22,036 bases of DNA, from positions 1 through 22,036 of IMG/VR virus record IMGVR_UViG_3300009497_000053. One strand, 5' to 3'. The stretch comes from a virus. The notes under the pieces are model-generated. The model was not told where the DNA came from. It did not search any database and saw nothing but the letters and a program-made list of their open reading frames with translations. Shown in pieces: positions 7,948 through 14,532 of this stretch; position 1 is the stretch's first letter, and the number at the start of each line of letters is the position of its first letter. The translations under genes and the position numbers were made by a program.

Positions 7948-8142
7948 ATGAGTATTTTACTTTATAGCATGTTGTTTGCATGCTCAGGCGACAAAGCCGA
8001 CGACACAGCAGTTGCTGATGAACCAGCAACCGAACCAGCGACAGAGCCTGCGACAGAGCCAGCAGTAGAACCAGTTGATTCTGGAGACACAGGCGAAGAT
8101 ACAGGTGCTGAAGATACAGCACAAGACTCAGGAGGTGAATAA
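7948..8142 (+). CDS. Small acidic lipoprotein A
   Basis: A 64-residue protein with a very short hydrophobic start (MSILLYSMLFAC) ending in a lipobox-like LFAC, then SGDK and a low-complexity acidic tail with repeated ATEP/AVEP units followed by DSGDTGEDTG-like Asp/Thr/Gly runs. The mature chain would be lipid-anchored at Cys12 and otherwise disordered and strongly negative. The signal lacks the usual N-terminal Lys/Arg, so secretion is likely rather than certain. It has its own promoter P3 and a good ribosome site, and it is followed by a second lipoprotein and a terminator. Small lipoproteins expressed alone from phage genomes include T5 Llp (receptor blocking) and lambda Bor; a surface role of that sort is an inference. 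An outer spanin is a less likely alternative. Confidence 0.7.
   Translation: MSILLYSMLFACSGDKADDTAVADEPATEPATEPATEPAVEPVDSGDTGEDTGAEDTAQDSGGE
8130..8135 (+). promoter_or_regulatory. Consensus Shine-Dalgarno of lipoprotein B
   Basis: AGGAGG, a perfect consensus, lies inside the last codons of lipoprotein A (Ser-Gly-Gly), 6 bases before the ATG at 8142. This gives the second gene an efficient start of its own in addition to TAATG coupling. Confidence 0.8.
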
Positions 8143-8387
8143 TGAGTATTTTACTATCAATCCTAATCGCATGTGGCGGAGACGCTACTGAGACAACTGA
8201 AGTTGCGGAAACAACCACGACGGAAACAACCATAGTTGTTGAAACAACAACAACTGATAATGGTGGAACCGAAGAGGTTACAACTGAAACAACTGGTACT
8301 ACTGAAACCGAAGGTGTAACAACCGTAAATGAAGGTACAACAGAAGTCACCAATGGCGATAACGAAACTACAATAGTTAACGAGTAG
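8142..8387 (+). CDS. Small Thr/Glu-rich lipoprotein B
   Basis: An 81-residue protein starting MSILLSILIAC with a lipobox-like LIAC, then GGD and a tail made almost only of Thr, Glu, Val, Asn and Gly (repeated ETTT, TTET and VTT units). The mature part would be an extended, acidic, mucin-like chain anchored through Cys11. The first 14 bases of this gene are identical to those of lipoprotein A, and both begin MSILL, so the export signals probably share an origin while the tails diverged or expanded separately. The stop-start overlap (TAATG) and a perfect ribosome site guarantee joint expression, and the operon ends at the hairpin at 8399. The function is unrecognised; see lipoprotein A for candidates. 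Confidence 0.7.
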   Translation: MSILLSILIACGGDATETTEVAETTTTETTIVVETTTTDNGGTEEVTTETTGTTETEGVTTVNEGTTEVTNGDNETTIVNE

Positions 8388-8398
8388 TTTATAGGGTT

Positions 8399-8429
8399 AG
8401 CGGCTCCCTTCAAAAGCCGCTCTTTTTTT
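8399..8429 (+). terminator. Rho-independent terminator after the lipoprotein pair
   Basis: Stem AGCGGCT (8399-8405) / AGCCGCT (8415-8421), 9-base loop, then C and seven T (8423-8429). It is a clean intrinsic terminator. It lies just before the thioredoxin ribosome site, so thioredoxin needs read-through or a promoter I cannot see. Confidence 0.9.
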
Positions 8430-8440
8430 ATGGAGAACAA

Positions 8441-8761
8441 ATGAAAGAAATCAGTGACGGAAATTTTATATCAGCAATCAATAGCCAAGACTTATGTGTT
8501 GTTGACTTTTATGCGAATTGGTGTATGCCATGTAAGATAATGGATAAGGAAGTAAGCCATATCGATGAGACTAACGCAGATATAGGCGTTTATAAATTTA
8601 ATGTTGATAAAGGCGTAGGAGTTTGGAGTAAAGTAAAAGAAGAATTTTCAGTTCGTTCTATACCTTTTCTAGTTTTTTATCGTAATGGAAAGCCTATACA
8701 CTCGGCAGTTGGATATAAAAATGCAGCCCAAATTCAAGAAATACTTGACAACCTTTCCTAA
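8441..8761 (+). CDS. Thioredoxin
   Basis: A 106-residue thioredoxin, a disulfide reductase that would keep phage or host enzymes such as ribonucleotide reductase active. It shows DFYANWCMPCK with the redox pair Cys28/Cys31, the cis-proline loop SIPF (Pro75) and the closing FYRNGK...VGYKN. The active site is CMPC rather than the usual CGPC; this change at the second position would be expected to shift redox potential or partner choice. The length is that of normal single-domain thioredoxins. The ATG follows GGAG (8432-8435) at a proper distance, directly behind a terminator. The 3' end of the gene contains the -35 of promoter P4 for the next gene. Confidence 0.93.
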   Translation: MKEISDGNFISAINSQDLCVVDFYANWCMPCKIMDKEVSHIDETNADIGVYKFNVDKGVGVWSKVKEEFSVRSIPFLVFYRNGKPIHSAVGYKNAAQIQEILDNLS

Positions 8762-8773
8762 ACAGGATACATT
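8745..8773 (+). promoter_or_regulatory. Sigma-70-type promoter P4 (SbcDC fusion)
   Basis: TTGACA (8745-8750), a 17-base spacer, TACATT (8768-8773) followed by AT. The -35 is inside the last codons of thioredoxin. The predicted start near 8780 gives a short leader holding AAAGGAG (8783-8789) before the ATG at 8795. Confidence 0.7.
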
Positions 8774-8794
8774 ATAGATAACAAAGGAGAACTT

Positions 8795-11700
8795 ATGCTA
8801 GCTTGCCATATTAGTGACACACATATACGAAACTTAAAATACCACTGGGAATACAGGCAATCTTTTGCCGATCTATACAACAAATTGCGAGACCAAAAAC
8901 CAGATGTCATTATCCATACGGGAGACATCGCACACACAAAAACTCAACTCTCTCCGGAGTATTTTGAGCTAACAGCAGAGTTCTTGTCTACATTGGCAGA
9001 CATTGCTCCTGTAATTATAATCGCAGGTAACCACGATGGAAACCTCAAGAACCCAGATCGCCAAGATGCGATCACACCTATCGTAACTGCTCTTCAACAT
9101 CCGAACTTAACATTTCTTAAGAATTCCGGTGAGTACCAGTTTAACAATGAAATCACATTCAATGTCCTCTCTGTCTTTGACCGAGAGAATTGGGTTCAAC
9201 CCACAGATTTATCAAAAATCAACATTGCTCTTTACCATGGTTCCATCTCAGGATGTGAGACAGGACAAGGCTTTAAAATAAGAGATGGTGATGATACATC
9301 CGAAATCTTTAAGGATTTTGATTATGCCTTCCTTGGCGACATTCATAAACCACAGGTTATGGATAGAGAAGGTCGTGTCAGATATGCTGGTTCGACTTGC
9401 CAACAGAATTATGGCGAAGACCCACGAAAAGGTTATCTTCTTTGGAACATTCAAAGCAAAGATGAATTCTCCGTAAGGCACGAGGTTCTTGTTAATCCAA
9501 GGCCATTTCTTACAATCAACCTAACAGAAGATGGAGAACTACCAGAGACACACATTCCTCCGAATGCTCGGCTTCGTGTTGTATCACGATATAACATTCC
9601 GCTTACAAAGCTAAGACAAGCAGTTGATGCCGCAGAAACTAAGTGGCGACCATTCAGTGTTACTTTTGTAAACAAAGGCGCAGGTTCTAACAGCCAGAAC
9701 CAAGGCATGCTTGCCGATGGTCGCTTTGAAAATCTTAGAGACATTCAGGTTCAAGAAGAGATGATTGAAGAATTCCTTGCCGATAAAGAGTTGGGTGAAG
9801 GAGTATTAGAGAAAGTCCTTGAGCACAATAAAAACTATAATAGAATCGCAGAGGAACAAGAAGATGTCTCTCGTAATGTTATATGGTCCATTAAAGAAAT
9901 GCAATGGGATAATCTTTTTAACTACGGAGAGAAGAATAAGATTTCTTTTGAAAACCTCAACGGAATCGTCGGGATCTTCGGAAAGAATTATTCAGGCAAG
10001 TCCTCTATTGTGGATTCCGCTCTCTATTCTATCTTCAACGATACATCCAAAGGTGAGCGAAAAAATGTCCATGTTATCAATCAAAATAAAGACCAAGCCC
10101 GAGGCCGTATTGACATCCAAGTTGGTGACAACCTCTATAGAATTACCCGCGATTTGGCAAAGATTACCTCTAGTTCGAACAAAGTATCAGCCAAAGTGGA
10201 ACTTGACTTTGCTGTCTTTGATGGCACCGAATGGCAACCATTGAATGGAACAACACGCAATGAAACTGATGCTAATATTAGAAGACACTTCGGGACCATT
10301 GAAGATTTTCTTTTGACCTCGATGGCTTCTCAGATGGACTCTCTGTCTTTTGTTAAAGAGGGCTCGACCAAACGAAAAGAGATTCTCGCAAAGTTCCTTG
10401 ACCTTGATTTGTTTGACGCTAAATTTAAATTAGCAAAAAAAGATACAACGGAAACAAAATCTGTTATCAAGCATCTTCGCTCAATGAATTGGGATCTTGA
10501 GATTCAGAAGAAACAAGACATTCTTGATGATATCGAGATTGATATTATAGCAAATAATACAAGATGTAAACAAATTGATTCTGATCTTACGCTCACAAGC
10601 GCAGAACTTAAAGCACTAGAAGAGGCAATTAACGCAATCCCTGCTGAAATTATTGATATTAATAAAGTTAACGCATCGATTGCTAGAAAGCAAGATCAAA
10701 TAGCATCACTGACCTCTAAAAACTTCGCTTTGATGGCTAAAACTTATGATAATAAGCAAACTTTATCACAAGTAACTACCTTCGTTGATACATTCGACCT
10801 TGAAGTACTGAACCAAGAAAAACAAAGGCATAATGACCTTGTTTGTGAAAAATCTTCAAATTCTTCGGACATTCGTGGACTATCTACCACAATTTTAAAC
10901 GAGGAGAAGAAAATGAAACTCCTCGATGGCATACCCTGCGGGGATTCTTTCCCAACCTGTAAATTTATTGCTGATGCCGTAAAAGCTCAAGAAGGAATAT
11001 CAGATTTGAAAGAGAGAATGGCAAACTTAAAAATGGTTAGCGAAAACATCGAAGCCAAAATTTCAACTCTCAACATTGATGAGGTTGAAGAGAAAATCGC
11101 TTCTTATTATTCAATCGTATCTCGCAAAGAGAATTTACAAACAGAAATTGAACGAGACGAATTACAAGTCGAGAACAATAAAAAACAAATTAAAATTATA
11201 AATAATGATCTTGAAACCCTTTTCTCAACTCAAAGTCTCTATGAAGAAAATAAAGAAGCCATTGAAAATAAAGAGTCATATCTCACTCAGCGAGATCATT
11301 ATGTCCAAAAGAAGCAACATCTTCAAAAAGAGAATGAACAATGTAAAGTTTCTCTTCAAGAGTTTTATATTGAGAAAGGCTCAACGCAACAAGCCATTGA
11401 TGGTTATACTGAGCGAAAAGCAGAGCTTGAGGACAAAGAAAAAGAATTCATTGCTCAAGATTTGTTTCTAGAATGTATGCATTCAAACGGCATTGCCTAC
11501 AATGTCATTCGTCAAATGCTTCCGGTCCTTAACGAAGAGATTGCCAAAATCTTAACCAACATCGTTGATTTTGAAGTATTCTTTGTTGACAACGGAAAAT
11601 CATTAGACATCATGCTTAAGCATCCCAAATACGATGGAAGACCATTATCAATGGGCTCTGGCGCCGAAAAGACATTATCAGCAATGGCAATACGATTAGC

Positions 11701-11926
11701 TCTGATTTCAATAACAAATTTACCAAAATCAGAATTATTCATCTTAGACGAACCAGCAACAGCTTTAGATCAAGAGCATATGGATGGTTTTATTAAAATG
11801 TTAGAAATGATCAAATGTCAATTCAAGACTGTCTTATTAATCTCGCATCTAGATTCTCTTAAAGATTGTGTTGAACAAACTATTGATATACAAAAGAAAG
11901 ATGGCTATGCTTTTGTAAATATTTAA
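8795..11926 (+). CDS. Fused SbcD/SbcC (Mre11-Rad50, gp47-gp46 type) nuclease-ATPase
   Basis: A 1043-residue single chain that joins two normally separate recombination proteins. Residues 1 to about 350 are the Mre11/SbcD metallophosphoesterase: Asp8 and His10 in SDTH, Asp44 in TGD, GNHD with Asn79/His80, His148 in YHGS, and GDIH with His184 (the first His of the usual GHxH is Asp182). Residues from about 365 are the Rad50/SbcC ATPase: Walker A GKNYSGKS (396-403), a long coiled coil (about 520-900) interrupted by Cys715-x6-Cys722 in place of the classic CxxC zinc hook, the signature SMGSGAEK (952-959), Walker B FILDEP (Asp985/Glu986) and a LLISH switch region. There is no stop codon or frameshift between the halves. 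The complex would process DNA ends for recombination-dependent replication. It is driven by P4. Confidence 0.93.
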   Translation: MLACHISDTHIRNLKYHWEYRQSFADLYNKLRDQKPDVIIHTGDIAHTKTQLSPEYFELTAEFLSTLADIAPVIIIAGNHDGNLKNPDRQDAITPIVTALQHPNLTFLKNSGEYQFNNEITFNVLSVFDRENWVQPTDLSKINIALYHGSISGCETGQGFKIRDGDDTSEIFKDFDYAFLGDIHKPQVMDREGRVRYAGSTCQQNYGEDPRKGYLLWNIQSKDEFSVRHEVLVNPRPFLTINLTEDGELPETHIPPNARLRVVSRYNIPLTKLRQAVDAAETKWRPFSVTFVNKGAGSNSQNQGMLADGRFENLRDIQVQEEMIEEFLADKELGEGVLEKVLEHNKNYNRIAEEQEDVSRNVIWSIKEMQWDNLFNYGEKNKISFENLNGIVGIFGKNYSGKSSIVDSALYSIFNDTSKGERKNVHVINQNKDQARGRIDIQVGDNLYRITRDLAKITSSSNKVSAKVELDFAVFDGTEWQPLNGTTRNETDANIRRHFGTIEDFLLTSMASQMDSLSFVKEGSTKRKEILAKFLDLDLFDAKFKLAKKDTTETKSVIKHLRSMNWDLEIQKKQDILDDIEIDIIANNTRCKQIDSDLTLTSAELKALEEAINAIPAEIIDINKVNASIARKQDQIASLTSKNFALMAKTYDNKQTLSQVTTFVDTFDLEVLNQEKQRHNDLVCEKSSNSSDIRGLSTTILNEEKKMKLLDGIPCGDSFPTCKFIADAVKAQEGISDLKERMANLKMVSENIEAKISTLNIDEVEEKIASYYSIVSRKENLQTEIERDELQVENNKKQIKIINNDLETLFSTQSLYEENKEAIENKESYLTQRDHYVQKKQHLQKENEQCKVSLQEFYIEKGSTQQAIDGYTERKAELEDKEKEFIAQDLFLECMHSNGIAYNVIRQMLPVLNEEIAKILTNIVDFEVFFVDNGKSLDIMLKHPKYDGRPLSMGSGAEKTLSAMAIRLALISITNLPKSELFILDEPATALDQEHMDGFIKMLEMIKCQFKTVLLISHLDSLKDCVEQTIDIQKKDGYAFVNI

Positions 11927-11942
11927 ATACGGCTTTACTTCT

Positions 11943-11950
11943 TATAAATG
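11943..11950 (+). promoter_or_regulatory. Possible late-promoter-like element
   Basis: TATAAATG matches the T4 late -10 consensus TATAAATA at 7 of 8 positions and is followed by ACTATTTA (11951-11958), an octamer also present at 2631-2638. It lies 33 bases before the start at 11983, in the only gap between the early block and the small-gene block. No sigma-70 -35 is seen. Confidence 0.35.
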
Positions 11951-11982
11951 ACTATTTAGTGTAAAATAAGGGTATGCTTACA

Positions 11983-12417
11983 ATGAAAATAACAAAAGAA
12001 GAACTTTCTAACATTATCAGAGAAGAAACAGCAGCTTGTCTTGCAGAATATGAAAAAGAGAAAGGTGCTGACGGCAAAGCTTGTTGGGACGGCTATAAGC
12101 ATGCTGGAACCGAAGATGGAAAAGATAAATGCGTCAAGATGGAAGAAGCAGAAACCATAGATGAAGAAACCGACAAAGATCGTATGGCTTGTAATAAACC
12201 TCGTTATATAAAAAAGGGTGAACCGGGCCACGGTAAGAAGCAAAAGGTTGTAAAAGCTTGCGATAAGGGCAAAGAAAATATTGTTCGTTTTGGTGATGCT
12301 AACATGAGAAACAATAGTGATAAACCTAAAAATAAAACAAACTTTAGAAAAAGACATAATTGTAAAGACAAAAAAGATAAAACAAAAGCTGGCTATTGGT
12401 CATGTAAGGATTGGTAA
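11983..12417 (+). CDS. Tagged Cys/Lys-rich hypothetical protein (tag copy A)
   Basis: A 144-residue hydrophilic, very Lys-rich protein with seven cysteines. It begins MKITKEELSNIIREE, the leader shared with the genes at 12419, 15310 and 21593. I choose 11983 rather than the ATG nine bases upstream because the leader then aligns exactly and AAGGG (11968-11972) sits 10 bases before it. The tail NFRKRHNCKDKKDKTKAGYWSCKDW, given here as the segment F-R-K-R-H-N-C through Y-W-S-C-K-x-W, is a pattern I associate with marine phage proteins of unknown function. The leader contains I-R-E at residues 12-14, a possible cut site, and a second L-A-E at 18-20. I infer a packaged or head-associated basic, perhaps metal-binding, protein; the function is not known. 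Confidence 0.75.
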   Translation: MKITKEELSNIIREETAACLAEYEKEKGADGKACWDGYKHAGTEDGKDKCVKMEEAETIDEETDKDRMACNKPRYIKKGEPGHGKKQKVVKACDKGKENIVRFGDANMRNNSDKPKNKTNFRKRHNCKDKKDKTKAGYWSCKDW

Positions 12418-12418
12418 A

Positions 12419-12868
12419 ATGAAATTAACAAAAGAAGCTTTAAAGCAAATAATCAAAGAAGAACTTGAAGGAGTTCTTGAAGCGTATATGGGACCAATGG
12501 GACCACGAGGAAGAGGCGGCTATAAGCCATCGGGTCAACAAGCACGAATGGCCCCTGATCTAGCCTTCAAATTATTATCTTTCGGATGGAATGAGCTTGA
12601 GGAAGATCAAAGGCAAGAAATAGAAGCCTTGGCGAAAAGGCAAGCCGACATTGGCAAAACTAAACTTCGTGATGCTGTCGCGAAGGCGAAGAAGCCAGAA
12701 GTGGAAGAAGGTATGCTGGGGAAATTTAGAGATGCTATCATGGGACCTGAAACTGAAAAAGATAAGAAGGACGCAAAAGTCCGTCAACAAAAGATGCAAA
12801 CTAGAAAAACGCAAACCCCGTCTTCAAGCATGAAGCTCCGTGGTCCATTTGAAGAGGACAAAAAATAA
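12419..12868 (+). CDS. Tagged hypothetical protein (tag copy B)
   Basis: A 149-residue protein. The frame is open further upstream, but the start at 12419 is set by the shared leader MKLTKEALKQIIKEE and by an AAGGA site at a normal distance overlapping the end of the previous gene. After the leader comes a short Met/Gly/Pro/Arg segment (MGPMGPRGRGG), then a soluble helical region and a charged tail rich in Lys, Gln and Thr. I see no known domain. I-K-E at 12-14 offers the candidate protease site. The previous stop is one base upstream, and its own stop overlaps the next start (TAATG). Role inferred as head cargo with its neighbours; otherwise unknown. Confidence 0.72.
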   Translation: MKLTKEALKQIIKEELEGVLEAYMGPMGPRGRGGYKPSGQQARMAPDLAFKLLSFGWNELEEDQRQEIEALAKRQADIGKTKLRDAVAKAKKPEVEEGMLGKFRDAIMGPETEKDKKDAKVRQQKMQTRKTQTPSSSMKLRGPFEEDKK

Positions 12869-13200
12869 TGGATAAAGAACAAATAAAAGAACTTGGTGAA
12901 AAAGCTAAAGAAGAACTCAACGAACTCAAGGAAGATGTCAAAGAACGACTTGAGAGCGATGGAGTTTCTCTAGCAAAAGAAAAAGTCAAAGAGGTTGCTA
13001 AAAAAGTATCAACTAAAAATTCTTTGTTAGACAAAATGCTTGGGAAAATTATCTCTCGTAAATTGCTTGTATTTGTTACAGCAACTGTACTTCTCGCACA
13101 ATACGGCCTTGATCCAGACACTTGGGGAATGATTGCTATTGTTTATATCGGCGGACAATCTGTCGTCGATACAATGAAGATGTGGCGACATGGAAGATAA
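12868..13200 (+). CDS. Small membrane protein, possible holin
   Basis: A 110-residue protein. The first 55 residues are a highly charged, heptad-like helix (KEQIKELGEKAKEELNEL and onwards). Then come two hydrophobic segments, about 65-79 and 87-100, separated by GLDPDTW, and a short basic tail. Two closely spaced membrane segments with a charged end are compatible with a holin, and the next two genes look like spanin-type lysis proteins. No endolysin is visible nearby, so the holin call is tentative; a simple membrane-remodelling protein is an alternative. Stop-start overlaps (TAATG) on both sides tie it to its neighbours. Confidence 0.65.
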   Translation: MDKEQIKELGEKAKEELNELKEDVKERLESDGVSLAKEKVKEVAKKVSTKNSLLDKMLGKIISRKLLVFVTATVLLAQYGLDPDTWGMIAIVYIGGQSVVDTMKMWRHGR

Positions 13201-13601
13201 TGAACCTACTCAAGCTTCGTAAGTACTGGCAACTTACTTGCTCTTTTGCCAAAGCGCATTGGAGAGGGTTAGTTGTGGGTGCTGCGATGTTGCTGTGCTA
13301 TTTCTACGGAAAGAAAGTAGAAAAGAAAATGAAGTTAGATAGAGCCATGGCCTTGGCTCAATGGGATAAAGACAAAAAAGAAATTGAAAGATCTTATGAG
13401 TCTGAAATGGCCAAGAAAGCCAAAGCCAAAGAAAAATATGATGCCGCCATGCTAAAGGCCGAAGAAGCTAGAAAAAATGCAACCGATGAATTTGACAGAG
13501 TAAAGGCAGCAGAATTAAAGAAAATGATTAAGAAAGCCAAGTCCGACCCTGATGAGATTGATCGAATTCTTGAGGACAGCTTAGGGATAAAGAAAGTATG
13601 A
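13200..13601 (+). CDS. Membrane-anchored coiled-coil protein, possible inner-membrane spanin
   Basis: A 133-residue protein. I place the start at 13200, where the ATG overlaps the upstream stop (TAATG), rather than at a longer frame reaching back into the previous gene. One N-terminal membrane segment (about 22-37, GLVVGAAMLLCYFYG) is followed by a continuous Lys/Glu/Ala-rich coiled coil to near residue 120. A single N-terminal anchor with a long periplasmic coiled coil is the architecture of Rz-type inner-membrane spanins, though it is not unique to them. It overlaps the next gene by ATGA. Spanin is a tentative call from topology and neighbours. Confidence 0.62.
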   Translation: MNLLKLRKYWQLTCSFAKAHWRGLVVGAAMLLCYFYGKKVEKKMKLDRAMALAQWDKDKKEIERSYESEMAKKAKAKEKYDAAMLKAEEARKNATDEFDRVKAAELKKMIKKAKSDPDEIDRILEDSLGIKKV

Positions 13602-13993
13602 TTTTATTATTATGGGCATCTCTTGCTTGGGGCGAAGCACAATTCACCCAACTAGAAGAAGGTGATGTTGCTCCGTTTGCTGGTCGCTTATTGAACGATG
13701 AAGCAATTTCAAAGCTTTTAGTAGATCAACAATTAGCTGGCGATGAATGCCAAATTGCGGTGGACTATGAGCTAGACATTGCTATGGCTCAATGGAGCTA
13801 TCGAATGTCAATTCAAGAGCTAACCCTTGAAGGAAAGATCGAAAGATCAGAAGCTCTTGTTGAGTCTCAAAAAGAACAAATAGTATATCTCCAACAACAA
13901 GTTAAACCAGCGAAGCCATTTATTTGGATCACAACGGGATTTATCGTTGGAACATTATCTTCGTTAGGAATTTACCATTCTGTTAAGGATTAG
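13598..13993 (+). CDS. Secreted, C-terminally anchored protein, possible spanin
   Basis: A 131-residue protein with an N-terminal signal-like segment (MILLLWASLAWGEA), an ectodomain, and a C-terminal membrane segment (about 107-126). The motif EEGDVAPFAGRLL at about residues 20-32 is a pattern I have met in small phage membrane proteins. A helical stretch at about 70-102 leads to the anchor. Signal plus C-terminal anchor recalls unimolecular spanins, but there is no lipobox cysteine, so it is not a classical u-spanin. It begins within the last codons of the preceding gene (ATGA overlap), as lysis genes often do. Lysis function is an inference. Confidence 0.6.
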   Translation: MILLLWASLAWGEAQFTQLEEGDVAPFAGRLLNDEAISKLLVDQQLAGDECQIAVDYELDIAMAQWSYRMSIQELTLEGKIERSEALVESQKEQIVYLQQQVKPAKPFIWITTGFIVGTLSSLGIYHSVKD

Positions 13994-13995
13994 CC

Positions 13996-14532
13996 ATGAG
14001 AGTAAAAATAAAAAGAAATATTAAAGAAGGCCCCAAAGAACTGACTCCGTTTAAGCTTTCTAATACACAAGACAAGATAGCCAAACAGATAGAAGAGTTC
14101 TATGCGAAAAAGAAAAGATACAGCGGCATTGAAGAGATAGGCGAATGGAAAGGCTATGAACTTCGCAAGATAGTTGGTAAATTTGATAATACACACAGAT
14201 GGTTCTTATACGATGATGGAGAGCCAAAACTTTTTGTTAAGTTCTCCGGCTATGGCGATCCACAATCGTCAGAGTATGGATTACAAATAAATAACATCCG
14301 CAAGACCAAAGGTGCTGAAGGTGAATTCAAAGCTAGTGATTTCTATAAGTTCCTCATGGAACAAGAAGATATAAACCCAAATGGTATCTTATACAGCGAT
14401 AGCCAACAAACTCCCGGCGGTAAAGAAATTTGGGATAGACTGAGAGCAGACTCTCTGAGAGCAGACTCTAAAATTGATTTTAAAGACCTCGGCAATGTTT
14501 ATCGAGCGAAATTTAAGGCAGAAGAATCATGA
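13996..14532 (+). CDS. Hypothetical protein, 178 aa
   Basis: A soluble protein of 178 residues beginning MRVKIKRN. The C-terminal part contains GILYSDSQQTPGGKEIWDRL (about 134-153), which resembles a motif of small phage proteins sometimes compared with acetyltransferases (Y-S-D...G-G-x-x-I-W-x-x-L); I would not call an enzyme from this alone. Residues in the segment LRADSLRADS come from a perfect 15-bp tandem duplication (14440-14469), a recent in-frame expansion near the end of the gene. Its first 21 bases differ from those of the next gene at only a few positions. The ATG starts 2 bases after the previous stop and its own end overlaps the next gene by ATGA. Confidence 0.68.
   Translation: MRVKIKRNIKEGPKELTPFKLSNTQDKIAKQIEEFYAKKKRYSGIEEIGEWKGYELRKIVGKFDNTHRWFLYDDGEPKLFVKFSGYGDPQSSEYGLQINNIRKTKGAEGEFKASDFYKFLMEQEDINPNGILYSDSQQTPGGKEIWDRLRADSLRADSKIDFKDLGNVYRAKFKAEES
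14440..14469 (+). repeat. Perfect 15-bp tandem duplication inside a gene
   Basis: CTGAGAGCAGACTCT occurs twice back to back (14440-14454 and 14455-14469). It keeps the frame and duplicates five residues (LRADS). The copies are identical, so the event looks recent. Confidence 0.95.

Noticed and set aside
8160-8385. ETT-coding repeats as a CRISPR array or minisatellite
   Set aside because: Units are short, irregular and in frame with no constant repeat and spacer; it is a low-complexity coding tail.
7943-8440. Long - strand frame opposite the two lipoprotein genes
   Set aside because: Its Val/Ser and Leu/Arg runs are the complement of the Thr/Glu and Pro/Thr repeats; it covers the promoter leader and terminator, and no - strand promoter or ribosome site is seen.
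9451-9744. - strand and alternative frames inside the SbcDC fusion (also 9819-10244, 11205-11471)
   Set aside because: They are shadows of a very well supported 1043-residue protein.
11974-11982. ATG at 11974 as the start of the tagged protein
   Set aside because: The AAGGG site is only one base from it but 10 bases from 11983, and only 11983 aligns with the other leaders.
12317-12418. Upstream extension of the gene at 12419
   Set aside because: It would lie inside the preceding gene and destroy the alignment of the shared leader; the AAGGA site supports 12419.
13122-13199. Extension of the coiled-coil protein back into the possible holin gene
   Set aside because: The extra residues lack meaning as protein, and the TAATG junction at 13200 fits the pattern of the window.
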